A stretch of 64,000 nucleotides of DNA from Herbiconiux oxytropis (GTDB lineage Bacteria; Actinomycetota; Actinomycetes; Actinomycetales; Microbacteriaceae): positions 372,001-436,000 of the forward strand of contig NZ_JANLCK010000002.1 in the NCBI RefSeq assembly GCF_024979315.1, written 5' to 3'. A model generated the notes under the pieces. The model did no database searches and was not told where the DNA came from. It saw only the letters and a list, made by a program, of their open reading frames with translations. The translations under genes and the position numbers were made by a program. Of this stretch, positions 16,999 through 24,819 are shown piece by piece (positions within the stretch are counted from its first letter, which is position 1; each line of letters begins with the position of its first letter).

Positions 16999-17921
16999 GC
17001 GTGCTCGGAGTGCTGACCGGCTTCGCCATCATCGGCTTCGTCATCCTGGTGGGCTACGTCGTGCAGCGGATCGGCATCCTGCCACCGGATGCGCGCCTCG
17101 TGCTCAACCGCGTCGCCTTCTTCGTGGCGACCCCCGCGCTTCTGTTCACCGTGCTCGCGCGCTCGCACCCCGCCGCGATCTTCTCGGGGCCCATCCTCGT
17201 GACGCTCATCTCGGTGGTCATCAGCGCGGGCCTCTACCTGCTGGCGTCGCGACTGTGGTTCCGCCGGCCCGTCGCCGAGACCACCGTGGGCACGGCGGCC
17301 TCCGCCTACGTGAACGCCAACAACATCGGTCTTCCCGTGGCGACCTACGTGCTCGGCAACCCCGGCCTCGTCGCGCCCGTGCTCCTCCTGCAGCTCATCG
17401 TGCTCGCGCCGATCACCCTCACGGTGCTCGACATCGCCACCCGCGGATCCGCCTCGGCCCGCTCCATCCTCACCCAGCCGCTCCGCAACCCGATGATCAT
17501 CGCCTCGCTCGCCGGCCTCGTCTGCGCCCTGTTCGAGTACCTGCCGCCGGAGCCCGTGCTCGCGCCTCTCGAGCTCATCGGCGGGGCCGCGATCCCGCTC
17601 GTGCTGCTCGCGTTCGGCATGTCGCTCGTGGGGCAGAAGCCGCTGCAGCCGGGGCAGGGGCGCACCGAGATCATCGTCTCCTCCGCCATCAAGCTCGTGG
17701 TGATGCCGGTCGTCGCGTTCCTGTTCGGGCGCTTCGTGTTCGGGCTCTCGGGTGTGGAGCTGTTCGGGGTCGTGGCGCTCGCCGCGCTCCCGACGGCGCA
17801 GAACATCTACAACTTCGCGGCGCGCTACCAGCGCGGCGTCATCCTGGCGCGCGACACCGTGCTCGTGACGACGATCGGGTCGGTTCCGGTGCTCGTGCTC
17901 GTCGCGGCGCTGCTGGCGTAG
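16995..17921 (+). CDS. AEC (auxin efflux carrier-like) family transporter
   Basis: A 308-residue permease with ten predicted helices arranged as two five-helix halves, typical of the AEC family. The S-A-Y-V-N-A-N-N-I-G-L-P-V segment around residues 100-112 and the A-L-P-T-A-Q-N-I-Y-N-F segment near 275-285 are the two conserved helix-break motifs. Family members move organic acids such as malate or other anions. The GTG start is inside the stop of the acyltransferase gene (GTGA, 16995-16998), so translation is coupled, although a functional link is not obvious. Confidence 0.9.
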   Translation: MSVLGVLTGFAIIGFVILVGYVVQRIGILPPDARLVLNRVAFFVATPALLFTVLARSHPAAIFSGPILVTLISVVISAGLYLLASRLWFRRPVAETTVGTAASAYVNANNIGLPVATYVLGNPGLVAPVLLLQLIVLAPITLTVLDIATRGSASARSILTQPLRNPMIIASLAGLVCALFEYLPPEPVLAPLELIGGAAIPLVLLAFGMSLVGQKPLQPGQGRTEIIVSSAIKLVVMPVVAFLFGRFVFGLSGVELFGVVALAALPTAQNIYNFAARYQRGVILARDTVLVTTIGSVPVLVLVAALLA

Positions 17922-18005
17922 GGCGCTGGAGACGACGGAGTTCAGCGCCAGACTGAGCGGTGCGTCCGTCGATTCCCACCGAGCACCCTGATCTCCGTCG
18001 TCTCC
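17922..18005. terminator. Overlapping alternative hairpins after the AEC transporter gene
   Basis: A 13-bp perfect stem, GGAGACGACGGAG (17928-17940) with CTCCGTCGTCTCC (17993-18005), extends to 17 of 18 pairs around a 42-base loop. A second, mutually exclusive 7-bp stem pairs GGCGCTG (17922-17928) with CAGCGCC (17943-17949). The convergent gene downstream makes a terminator likely; the two competing folds could also act as a switch. Confidence 0.55.
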
Positions 18006-18071
18006 CCCAGGGGCCAGCAGAGGAGTGCCCGACCGCTCGTGCGTGGCCTCGTTCCCGTTCTGGCCGTGCGT

Positions 18072-19121
18072 TCAGCTGAGGCGCTGCAGGGCCTGGGCGG
18101 CGCGGGTGGCGGCGCGGGCCGCGGCGTCGGCGGTGCGCTGGGCGGCGGGGCGCTGCTTGCGCAGGGCTGCGGCCTCGCCGGCGGCCTCGTCGAGCTCCTC
18201 CTGCAGCTGCTCGATGCGTGCGCGGAGCTCGCGCTGCTCGAACGACAGCCGGTCGCGTCGGTCGCGGATCTCCTGGATGCGCAGCTCGAGGCCCGCGAGC
18301 TCGGCCGCCGCGTCCTCCGTATCCTGCCTGGCCTCCTCGGCCTCGCGCTTCGCCGCGGCACGCTTCTCGGCGCGCAGGGTGGCGCGGGAGGGGGTGACGG
18401 TCTCCATGACGGGCGGGGCGGATCGGCGTGCATCGTCGGTGGCGGGCTCGCCGGAGCCGGAGCCGGGGCCGGAGCCGGAGCCGGAACGAGAGCCGGAACC
18501 GGGGCCGGAACGAGAGCCGGAACCGGGGCCGGAACGAGAGCCGGAGCCGGGCACCGCCGCGGCAGGGGCCGCCGCCTCGAGACCGGCCGGCAGCGCACCG
18601 GCGAGGTCGACGGGGTCGAAGCCCGCCGTCGCGAGTGTGCGCACGAGGAGTCCGGTGCAGAGCGCCGCCTCGGCCCCCGGATCGGTGAGCGCGGCCTGCA
18701 GGGTGGCCTGCACCTCGAGGGCGGCCGACTCCGAGACGGGGGTGCCGAGCTCCTCGCCGAGGTCGCGCGCCGAGCGGGCGAGCGCCGCGAGCATCCGCTG
18801 CCGTTCCTTGCCGAGGTCGCGCACGGCCTCGCGGTCGAGCGAGGAGGAGTCGCGCAGGCGCGCGCCGAGGGCGAGCAGATCGTCGAGCTCGTCGGAGCGG
18901 TGCCGCACGAGCTGGTCGACGGCCCAGGCCGCCACGGAGGGCTTCGCGAGCTTGCGCACCCGGGCGGCGAGCTCGCGGTCGCCCTCGTCGGAGGCCGTCG
19001 TGGCGTGCCGCTTCCGTTCGGCCACGAACTCGGCGGGCCGCACGGCGTAGAGCTCCTGGGCGATGCGCTCGAGCGACTGGGCGGCATCGCGCAACTGGGC
19101 CGTGGTCGGCTCCTCCGCCAT
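18072..19121 (-). CDS. Coiled-coil protein with Gly-Ser-Arg linker, unknown function
   Basis: A 349-residue soluble protein with no recognised domain. An alpha-helical N-terminal domain (residues ~1-170) is joined by a low-complexity P-G-S-G-S-R-S-G repeat linker (~185-225) to a C-terminal coiled coil of about 100 residues rich in Glu, Arg and Ala (~245-345). ATG 19121 is favoured over an upstream start at 19166 because GGGAGA lies five bases upstream. The linker is encoded by 24-bp tandem units. The composition suggests a scaffold or structural role, but the neighbours give no hint. Confidence 0.7.
   Translation of the reverse strand: MAEEPTTAQLRDAAQSLERIAQELYAVRPAEFVAERKRHATTASDEGDRELAARVRKLAKPSVAAWAVDQLVRHRSDELDDLLALGARLRDSSSLDREAVRDLGKERQRMLAALARSARDLGEELGTPVSESAALEVQATLQAALTDPGAEAALCTGLLVRTLATAGFDPVDLAGALPAGLEAAAPAAAVPGSGSRSGPGSGSRSGPGSGSRSGSGSGPGSGSGEPATDDARRSAPPVMETVTPSRATLRAEKRAAAKREAEEARQDTEDAAAELAGLELRIQEIRDRRDRLSFEQRELRARIEQLQEELDEAAGEAAALRKQRPAAQRTADAAARAATRAAQALQRLS
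18451..18552. repeat. 24-bp tandem repeat encoding a Gly-Ser-Arg linker
   Basis: Units of 24 bp, built from CCGGAACGAGAG and CCGGAACCGGGG halves, occur about two and a half times and are flanked by degenerate CCGGAG copies. On the minus strand each unit encodes P-G-S-G-S-R-S-G. Changes in copy number keep the frame. Confidence 0.8.
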
Positions 19122-19170
19122 CCGCTCTCCCTTCGCATCCGTCGTGGATCCCGCGTCCGTCGCCACCTGG

Positions 19171-19217
19171 CATCCGTCGCGACTCTCGTATCCGTCGCGA
19201 CTCTCGCATCCGTCGCC
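19171..19217. repeat. 18-bp direct repeats between divergent genes
   Basis: Two copies of an 18-bp unit ([CT]ATCCGTCGCGACTCTCG at 19171-19188 and 19189-19206) and a partial third copy (19207-19217) lie between the coiled-coil protein gene and the phosphoesterase gene. They would fall in the 5' leader of the minus-strand gene if it is transcribed from the TAGGCT-like hexamer near 19223. Regulatory role unknown. Confidence 0.75.
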
Positions 19218-19258
19218 ACCGAGCCTAGGCCGAGCGACCCCGTGCCACGATGGTGGGC

Positions 19259-19801
19259 ATGCCCACCCGACTGCTGCTGCTCGCCGACACGCACGTGCCC
19301 AAGCGCGCCCGCCGGCTGCCGGATGCGGTGTGGCGGCAGGTGGACCGCGCCGACGTCGTGCTGCACGCCGGCGACTGGGTCGATGTCGGCACCCTCGACC
19401 TGCTCGAGGACCGCGCCGCCCGGCTCGTCGGTGTGCACGGCAACAACGACGGTGCCGAGCTGAGGGCCCGCCTGCCCGAGGTGGCGCGGGTCGAGCTCGA
19501 GGGCGTGCGGATCGCGACGGTGCACGAGACGGGGTCGGCCGCCGGCCGCGAGACGCGGATGGACGCCGCGTTCCCTCGCAGTGGAAGCGGAAGTGGCAGT
19601 GGAAGCGGCGGCGGCGCCGACGTGCTCGTGTTCGGGCACAGTCACATCCCGTGGGACACGACGTCGCCGGCGGGGCTGCGGCTGCTCAACCCCGGGTCGC
19701 CGACGGATCGCCGCCGGCAGCCGGTCTGCACGCTCATGACCGCGGTCGCCGACGACGGAGTGCTCACCGAGGTGGAGCTGCTGCCCGTCGCGCGCGACTG
19801 A
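19259..19801 (+). CDS. Small metallophosphoesterase (YfcE/MJ0936-like)
   Basis: A protein of about 180 residues with the calcineurin-like fold. The five metal-binding motifs are visible in order: A-D-T-H (residues ~9-12), H-A-G-D-W, G-N-N-D, a late H-E-T and G-H-S-H. Members cleave phosphodiesters or phosphomonoesters with two metal ions in the cytoplasm. An (S-G)n-G-G loop of about 13 residues interrupts the fold before the last motif, which is unusual. ATG 19259 is preferred over ATG 19250 because CACGAT lies seven bases upstream of it as a possible -10 element of a leaderless transcript. Physiological substrate unknown. Confidence 0.88.
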   Translation: MPTRLLLLADTHVPKRARRLPDAVWRQVDRADVVLHAGDWVDVGTLDLLEDRAARLVGVHGNNDGAELRARLPEVARVELEGVRIATVHETGSAAGRETRMDAAFPRSGSGSGSGSGGGADVLVFGHSHIPWDTTSPAGLRLLNPGSPTDRRRQPVCTLMTAVADDGVLTEVELLPVARD

Positions 19802-19921
19802 GCCGGGCTTCATCCGGACTTCACCGGCAGGCCACTCTCCCTCTGCGTGTCGCCCACGGCGGGCGGCGAGGGTGGATGGGCGCAGTCGCGCTCACCACGC
19901 CGTCCGACACGAAAGTCAGCG

Positions 19922-22414
19922 ATGCCACGACGCACCGATTCCTCCCGCCGCAGAACCGCCGCGGTCGCCTCCACCCTCACCGCGGGCGCCCTGCTGGTCA
20001 CCGCCGCGCTCGTCGACCCCACCCAGGCGCTCGCCGCGGGCGACGAGACCGGTGGCTCCCCCTCCGCCGCCAGCACCGACCCGATCGGCACACTCGAGCT
20101 GCTGAGCGACCCGTTCCTCCAGGCCCCCGGTGAGTCGAGCGTGAACGTGGTGTGGGCCACCGAGTTCGCCGGCGCCTCGAGCGTCGTGCTCGTGGGCGAG
20201 ACCGTGGGAGCGCTGGCCGAGGAGCAACTCGACGAGGCCGCCGCGGGCGAGCTCGCCGGCATCGCGGTGTTCGAGGCGGGCAGCGAGCGGTTCTCGCGCC
20301 TCGTGGAGGACACGGCGTCGAACATCCCCGCCGACGAGAAGCCGGCCGCCGGCGTGGCCGAGCGCGAGGTGTGGCGGCACGAGGCCGTCGTCTCGGGCCT
20401 CACCCACGGCGAGCGGGTCCCCTACCGCGTGGTCTCGTTCGACGGAGCACCCGGCACGGATGCGACGGAGCTCGCCGCATCCGGGACCTTCTCGCTCTCA
20501 CCCGCGCCGAAGGCCGGCGACGACCAGCGGATCCTCATCACGAGCGACCACCAGGCCATGAGCAACACCGCCGCGAACCTCGAGATGGCTTCGGAGACGT
20601 TCGGCGACATCGACGCCGTGTTCCTCGCCGGCGACCTCGTGAACCAGCCCGACCGGGCCTCGGAGTGGTTCGACGACTCCCGCGGCGGCGCCTTCTTCCC
20701 GGTGCTGCAGGGCAACGCCTCGCGGGCCTCCACACACGGCGAGGCCTACCGCGGTGCCGAGATCCTGCAGAATGCCCCGATCTACCCGGCGATCGGCAAC
20801 CACGAGGTGCAGGGCCGCGTCGCCGGAGCCACGAGCATCTCGGGCTCGTTCAACGCACCCGTGCCCACCGCGGTGGCCGAGGCCGAATACGAGAAGGTGG
20901 CCGCCACGGTCAACCCCTCGGGCGACCCCGCGGTGAAGGCGGCCTGGATCGAGGACAACTCGTTCAGCTCCACCACCTACGAGGAGATGTTCACGCTCCC
21001 CGAGTCGGCCTCCGGCGGTGAGCGCTACTACGCCGTGACCGTCGGCGACGTGCGCCTCATCTCGCTCTACTCCACCCGCATCTGGCGCGGCGAGACCGCC
21101 CAGGCCGACCCCGCGGCGCGCACCGGCATCTCGCGCTACCAGGAGACGCCCGCCGTGCTCGGCACGCCGCTCTCGCAGGGTCACGGCGAGTTCATCTTCG
21201 AGCCCATCGACGACGGCAGCGCCCAGCTCGAGTGGCTCGAGGGCGAGCTCGCGAGCGACGAGTTCCAGGATGCGCGGTTCCGCGTGGTGATGATGCACGA
21301 GGGCGCGCAGACGATGGGCGGCAACGTGATGCCGCACTTCACCGACCCGGTGCGCACCGAGGAGACGAACGCCGACGGATCGCTCGCCGGCATCCGCTAC
21401 GACTACCCCGCCGCGGAGAACCACCTGCTGAACGACCTCGGGCCGATGCTCGAGGAGGCCGGTGTCGACCTCGTGCAGCAGGCGCACAACCACATCTGGA
21501 ACCGCTTCCAGTCGGAGAACGGCGTCAACTACCTCGAGACCTCGAACACGGGCAACACCTACCGGGTGTTCCACGAGCTCAGCGGCAACTCGCGCGGGGT
21601 GCCGCCCCTGCCGTGGGACGCCTCGAACTACCTCGCGCAGGGGAACCCCGGCGGGCTCGAGCCGATCATGCCCACGGGGGCCGCGCCGGTGAACGCAGAG
21701 GGCGTGAAGACGCCGTTCGTGCAGAGCAACGACCACGCCGTGTTCACCCTGCTCGACACGGGATCGAACGAGGTCATCAGCTACATCTACGACGTGCGGA
21801 CGCCGGACCTGCCGCCCGTGGAACTCGACCGCTTCTCGCTCGGCCGAGAGGCCGTAGAGCCGACGCCTACGCCGACCCCCACGCCGACCCCCACCGCCAC
21901 GCCGACGCCTGAGCCGACCGCGACCCCCACCGCGACTCCGACGGCGTCGCCTGAGCCGACTCCGACCCCGACCCCGACCGCGTCGCCGGCACCCTCCCCG
22001 GGCGCGGCGGCCGTGACCCTCTCGGCCTCGTCCGTGGTCGCGGGCGGCAGCGTCTCGATCACCGGCACCGGGTTCGGCGCCACCGAGGAGGTGTCGGCGG
22101 TGCTGCACAGCACGCCGCAGCGGCTCGGCACGAAGACGGCCATCAACGGCACCGTGCGCATGACCGTCACGATCCCGGCCGGCACCCCGGTCGGCACGCA
22201 CCGGATCGAGCTGCGCGGCGCCACAACCGGCAGCACCGCCTCGGCAGAGCTCACGGTCACCTCGGCCGCGGTGCCGGGTGCGCCGGGCGGATCGCTGGCC
22301 AGCACGGGCGTCGACGCCGCAGCCGCGGCCCCGGCCCTCGCAGGAGTGCTCGGCGCGCTGCTGCTCGGAGCGGGCGCGCTGATCTGGCGCTCCGGCCGCC
22401 GCTCGCGCGCCTGA
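19922..22414 (+). CDS. Wall-anchored purple acid phosphatase-like metallophosphoesterase (LAxTG)
   Basis: An 830-residue surface protein. A signal peptide (R-R-R n-region, cleavage near A-L-A-A-G) is followed by a fibronectin-III-like N-terminal domain of the purple acid phosphatase type (~35-200) and a metallophosphoesterase domain (~200-560) with S-D-H-Q, A-G-D-L-V-N, G-N-H-E and A-H-N-H. A Thr-Pro repeat linker (~640-690) leads to an IPT/TIG-like beta domain. The C-terminus has a sorting signal: L-A-S-T-G, a hydrophobic helix and a basic tail. LAxTG is the class E sortase motif in high-GC actinobacteria, so covalent wall attachment is expected. The likely role is phosphate release from extracellular esters. 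ATG 19922 is chosen because the signal peptide begins there. Confidence 0.9.
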   Translation: MPRRTDSSRRRTAAVASTLTAGALLVTAALVDPTQALAAGDETGGSPSAASTDPIGTLELLSDPFLQAPGESSVNVVWATEFAGASSVVLVGETVGALAEEQLDEAAAGELAGIAVFEAGSERFSRLVEDTASNIPADEKPAAGVAEREVWRHEAVVSGLTHGERVPYRVVSFDGAPGTDATELAASGTFSLSPAPKAGDDQRILITSDHQAMSNTAANLEMASETFGDIDAVFLAGDLVNQPDRASEWFDDSRGGAFFPVLQGNASRASTHGEAYRGAEILQNAPIYPAIGNHEVQGRVAGATSISGSFNAPVPTAVAEAEYEKVAATVNPSGDPAVKAAWIEDNSFSSTTYEEMFTLPESASGGERYYAVTVGDVRLISLYSTRIWRGETAQADPAARTGISRYQETPAVLGTPLSQGHGEFIFEPIDDGSAQLEWLEGELASDEFQDARFRVVMMHEGAQTMGGNVMPHFTDPVRTEETNADGSLAGIRYDYPAAENHLLNDLGPMLEEAGVDLVQQAHNHIWNRFQSENGVNYLETSNTGNTYRVFHELSGNSRGVPPLPWDASNYLAQGNPGGLEPIMPTGAAPVNAEGVKTPFVQSNDHAVFTLLDTGSNEVISYIYDVRTPDLPPVELDRFSLGREAVEPTPTPTPTPTPTATPTPEPTATPTATPTASPEPTPTPTPTASPAPSPGAAAVTLSASSVVAGGSVSITGTGFGATEEVSAVLHSTPQRLGTKTAINGTVRMTVTIPAGTPVGTHRIELRGATTGSTASAELTVTSAAVPGAPGGSLASTGVDAAAAAPALAGVLGALLLGAGALIWRSGRRSRA

Positions 22415-22429
22415 CCTCGCTCACCTGAC

Positions 22430-22457
22430 GGGCCGGGGATCCTCTTCCCCGGCCCTT
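22430..22457 (+). terminator. Intrinsic terminator after the wall-anchored phosphatase
   Basis: A perfect 9-bp stem, GGGCCGGGG (22430-22438) with CCCCGGCCC (22447-22455), surrounds an 8-base loop and is followed by TT. It lies 16 bases after the stop codon. Confidence 0.8.
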
Positions 22458-22474
22458 CGTGGTACCCATGGAAC

Positions 22475-23092
22475 ATGAATCAGTCCAGGCTTCCGCACGA
22501 TGCCGACGTCGCTCCAGGTGACGGTCGCGACGAGACCCGCAACGAGCGGCTCGACCGCAACTGGAACGAGATGCTGCAGGAGCTGCGCGTCATCCAGACC
22601 GGAACCCAGATCCTCACGGGCTTCCTGCTGGCCGCGGCCTTCCAGTCGCGGTTCGAGGATCTCGACGACTACCAGCGCACCGTGTACCTGTGCCTCGTGG
22701 TGGCGTCGATCCTCACCACGGTGTTCGGCCTCGCGCCGGTGAGCCTGCACCGCACCCTCTTCCGGCAGCAGGCCAAGGAGCGCGTAGTGCTCGTGACCGA
22801 CCGCATCCTGAGGCTCACCATGATCGGGGTCGCGCTCACCCTCGCCGGCACCGCGATGCTGATCTTCGACTTCGTGCTGGGGCGCGCGGGCGGGATCGTG
22901 GCGGGGGCGGCGCTGCTCGTGGTGATCGTGGTGCTCTGGGTCGTGGTTCCCGGGGCGGTTCGGCGGTCGCACCACGAGGCGAGGGCGGGTGCACCGGATG
23001 AGCCGGATGCTCCGGGTACGCCAGATGCGGCGAGTGCACCGGATGCGCCGGATACGTCGGGTGGGCCTGCCCGCTCAGACGGGTCGGTCTAG
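22475..23092 (+). CDS. DUF6328-like four-helix membrane protein
   Basis: A 205-residue protein. After a polar N-terminus, the segment R-N-W-N-E-M-L-Q-E-L-R-V-I-Q-T-G-T-Q-I-L-T-G-F-L (residues ~28-51) is the conserved core of what I recall as DUF6328. Four helices cover residues ~45-155. A hydrophilic tail follows, rich in Asp, Ala, Pro and Gly. The tail codons overlap the last 18 bases of the convergent TetR gene. Function unknown. Confidence 0.8.
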   Translation: MNQSRLPHDADVAPGDGRDETRNERLDRNWNEMLQELRVIQTGTQILTGFLLAAAFQSRFEDLDDYQRTVYLCLVVASILTTVFGLAPVSLHRTLFRQQAKERVVLVTDRILRLTMIGVALTLAGTAMLIFDFVLGRAGGIVAGAALLVVIVVLWVVVPGAVRRSHHEARAGAPDEPDAPGTPDAASAPDAPDTSGGPARSDGSV

Positions 23093-23689
23093 CGAGCGCA
23101 CGAGCTGCTCCCAGCCGTCGGCGAGCCGGTCGATCGGGGGTCTCGCGCCCGGAGGGGCCGTGAGGATCGCCTCGAGCACGGCGAGCAGCTCGAACGCGAG
23201 CACCGGCACGTCGCCGGGCACCTCGGCCTGGCGGAGCAGCGTCGCCACGTGCAGGGCGGCCACGCGGCGGGCAGGCACGGCGTAGTGGTTCTCGTCCGGG
23301 ACCGCCGAGGCGCGCAGGAGCTCGCTCTGGGTGGAGAGCACGGCGATGCGCTCGCGGCCGAAGGCCACGAGCCGCTCGAGCGGCGGCGCGCCCGGCCCGA
23401 GCGGAGGGGGACCGGAGAGGAAGCGGCCCTGGAACTCGCGCTCCGTGTCGTCGAGAAGCGCCCGCAGGAGGCCGGCTCGCGAGCCGAAGCGGCGGAAGAC
23501 CGTGCCCTTGCCGACCCCGCTCTCGGTGGCCACGCGATCCATCGTGATGCCCGCCACGCCCTCGGCGGCCACGAGGCCACGGGCGACCTCGAGCACGCGG
23601 GCGCGGTTGCGGGCGGCATCCGATCGCTCGGTGGGCGGGGGACCCACGGCGGGGAGGAGCGGTTCCGACGACGCGCCCACCCAGGTCAT
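23075..23689 (-). CDS. TetR family repressor, divergent from an FMN reductase
   Basis: A 204-residue regulator. The N-terminal helix-turn-helix includes I-T-M-D-R-V-A-T-E-S-G-V-G-K-G-T-V-F-R-R-F, the canonical TetR recognition region (residues ~48-68). The C-terminal ligand-binding domain is of the SbtR/TetR_C type and shows no clear ligand. ATG 23689 is the last Met before the helix-turn-helix; longer upstream frames cross the operator. It is expected to bind the 28-bp palindrome at 23711-23738 and repress both itself and the divergent reductase. The similar palindrome at 4040-4063 suggests the nitroreductase is a second target. The ligand may be a quinone, nitro compound or other electrophile, by analogy with such regulator/reductase pairs. 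Confidence 0.9.
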   Translation of the reverse strand: MTWVGASSEPLLPAVGPPPTERSDAARNRARVLEVARGLVAAEGVAGITMDRVATESGVGKGTVFRRFGSRAGLLRALLDDTEREFQGRFLSGPPPLGPGAPPLERLVAFGRERIAVLSTQSELLRASAVPDENHYAVPARRVAALHVATLLRQAEVPGDVPVLAFELLAVLEAILTAPPGARPPIDRLADGWEQLVRSLDRPV

Positions 23690-23710
23690 GCGTGAAATGT
23701 AGCACGGTGG

Positions 23711-23738
23711 GAATAAGCGGACCGCAGTCCGGTTATTC
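23711..23738. promoter_or_regulatory. 28-bp TetR operator in the divergent promoter region
   Basis: Half-sites GAATAAGCGGAC (23711-23722) and GTCCGGTTATTC (23727-23738) are inverted with one mismatch in twelve and a 4-base centre. The site lies between the TetR ATG (23689, minus) and the FMN reductase ATG (23790, plus), ideal for joint repression. Its core is nearly identical to the palindrome upstream of the nitroreductase. Confidence 0.85.
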
Positions 23739-23789
23739 TGTGGTGACCATCTCGCCGATCCTCGGATCGGCCCGATCCCTTGGAGAACG

Positions 23790-24368
23790 ATGACCGACAA
23801 GAACGTGCTCGTGCTCGTGGGCAGCCTTCGTGCCGCCTCGATCAACCGCCAGCTCGCCGAGACCGCCCTCGCCCACGCGCCGGAGGGCTTGACGCTCTCG
23901 CTCTACGAGGGCCACGGAGCGCTCCCGCTCTACAACGAGGACCTCGACGTGGAGGGCCGGCTGCCGGCCTCCGTGGTGGAGTTCCGCGAAGCGCTCGGTG
24001 CAGCGGATGCTCTGCTCGTGGTCACGCCGGAGCACAACGGCACCGTTCCTGCCAACCTCAAGAACGCGATCGACTGGTCGTCGCGCCCCTTCGGCGAAGC
24101 GGCCATCGTGGCCAAGCCCGTCGCTGTGATCGGCACCGCGTTCGGCCAGTACGGCGGCATCTGGGCCCAGGACGAGACGCGCAAGGCGTTCGGCATCGCC
24201 GGCGCCAACGTCCTCGAGCAGCGCACGCTCTCCATCCCTCACTCGCTCGTGCGCTTCGCCGAGACGCACCCGAACGACGACGCGGAGATCGTGACCCAGC
24301 TCACCGCGTTCCTCGACGAGTTCGCCGCTGAGCTGGCGAAGCTCGACGAGGACGCGGCCGCGGCCTGA
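23790..24368 (+). CDS. NAD(P)H-dependent FMN reductase
   Basis: A 192-residue flavodoxin-like protein of the NADPH-dependent FMN reductase family. The phosphate-binding loop is G-S-L-R-A-A-S-I-N-R (residues ~11-20), the family motif V-T-P-E-H-N-G-T-V-P-A-N-L-K-N-A-I-D-W is complete (~78-96), and F-G-x-Y-G-G-I follows. Such enzymes reduce flavins, quinones, azo compounds or chromate. The ATG has GGAGA four bases upstream. Its position opposite a TetR gene across a palindrome indicates inducible expression. Confidence 0.92.
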   Translation: MTDKNVLVLVGSLRAASINRQLAETALAHAPEGLTLSLYEGHGALPLYNEDLDVEGRLPASVVEFREALGAADALLVVTPEHNGTVPANLKNAIDWSSRPFGEAAIVAKPVAVIGTAFGQYGGIWAQDETRKAFGIAGANVLEQRTLSIPHSLVRFAETHPNDDAEIVTQLTAFLDEFAAELAKLDEDAAAA

Positions 24369-24390
24369 TCCGATCGGCTAGACCGCGTCC
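24350..24390. terminator. Bidirectional hairpin spanning two convergent stops
   Basis: GGACGCGG (24350-24357) pairs with CCGCGTCC (24383-24390). Both stop codons, TGA at 24366-24368 and TAG on the minus strand at 24380-24378, are in the loop. The arrangement resembles that at 6827-6896 and 32435-32459. Confidence 0.5.
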
Positions 24391-24779
24391 GGCGACGGGG
24401 TGGTGGCCTGCTGCTGCTGAGCGGCCACCGCCTCGGCGTACTCCTTCTTCACGGTCTCCATGTCGAGCGAGCGCACCTGCTTGATCACGTCTTCGAGCAC
24501 CTGGCCGGGCAGTGCACCCGGCTGGGAGAAGATCGGGATGCCGTCGCGGTAGCCGACGAGCGTGGGGATCGACGTGATGCCGTAGGAGGCGGCGAGCTGG
24601 CGCTGGTCTTCGGTGTCGACCTTCGCGAACACGATGTCGCCGTGCTCGTCGGAGGCCTTCTCGAACACGGGGGCGAACTGCTTGCAGGGGCCGCACCAGT
24701 CGGCCCAGAAGTCGATCAGGACGATGCCGTCAGCGACGGTGTCGTCGTGGTTCTCGATGGTCAGAGTCTTCGTGGACAT
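24378..24779 (-). CDS. trxA: Thioredoxin
   Basis: A 133-residue thioredoxin with the W-C-G-P-C active site at residues 28-32 and the cis-proline loop S-I-P-T-L. The core fold ends near residue 105 and a polar tail of about 25 residues, rich in Gln and Ala, follows; this tail is longer than in typical thioredoxin. It acts as a cytoplasmic dithiol reductant. The ATG is 24779. Neighbours are a flavin reductase and an amino-acid permease, with no evident operon partner. Confidence 0.94.
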   Translation of the reverse strand: MSTKTLTIENHDDTVADGIVLIDFWADWCGPCKQFAPVFEKASDEHGDIVFAKVDTEDQRQLAASYGITSIPTLVGYRDGIPIFSQPGALPGQVLEDVIKQVRSLDMETVKKEYAEAVAAQQQQATTPSPDAV

Positions 24780-24819
24780 GCATCCAACAACACCACGATC
24801 GCCCGGGAATTCCCACCAC

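Noticed and set aside
21870-21990. Thr-Pro repeat stretch as a satellite or mobile repeat
   Set aside because: It is the coding linker of the wall-anchored phosphatase, and such linkers are standard in surface proteins.
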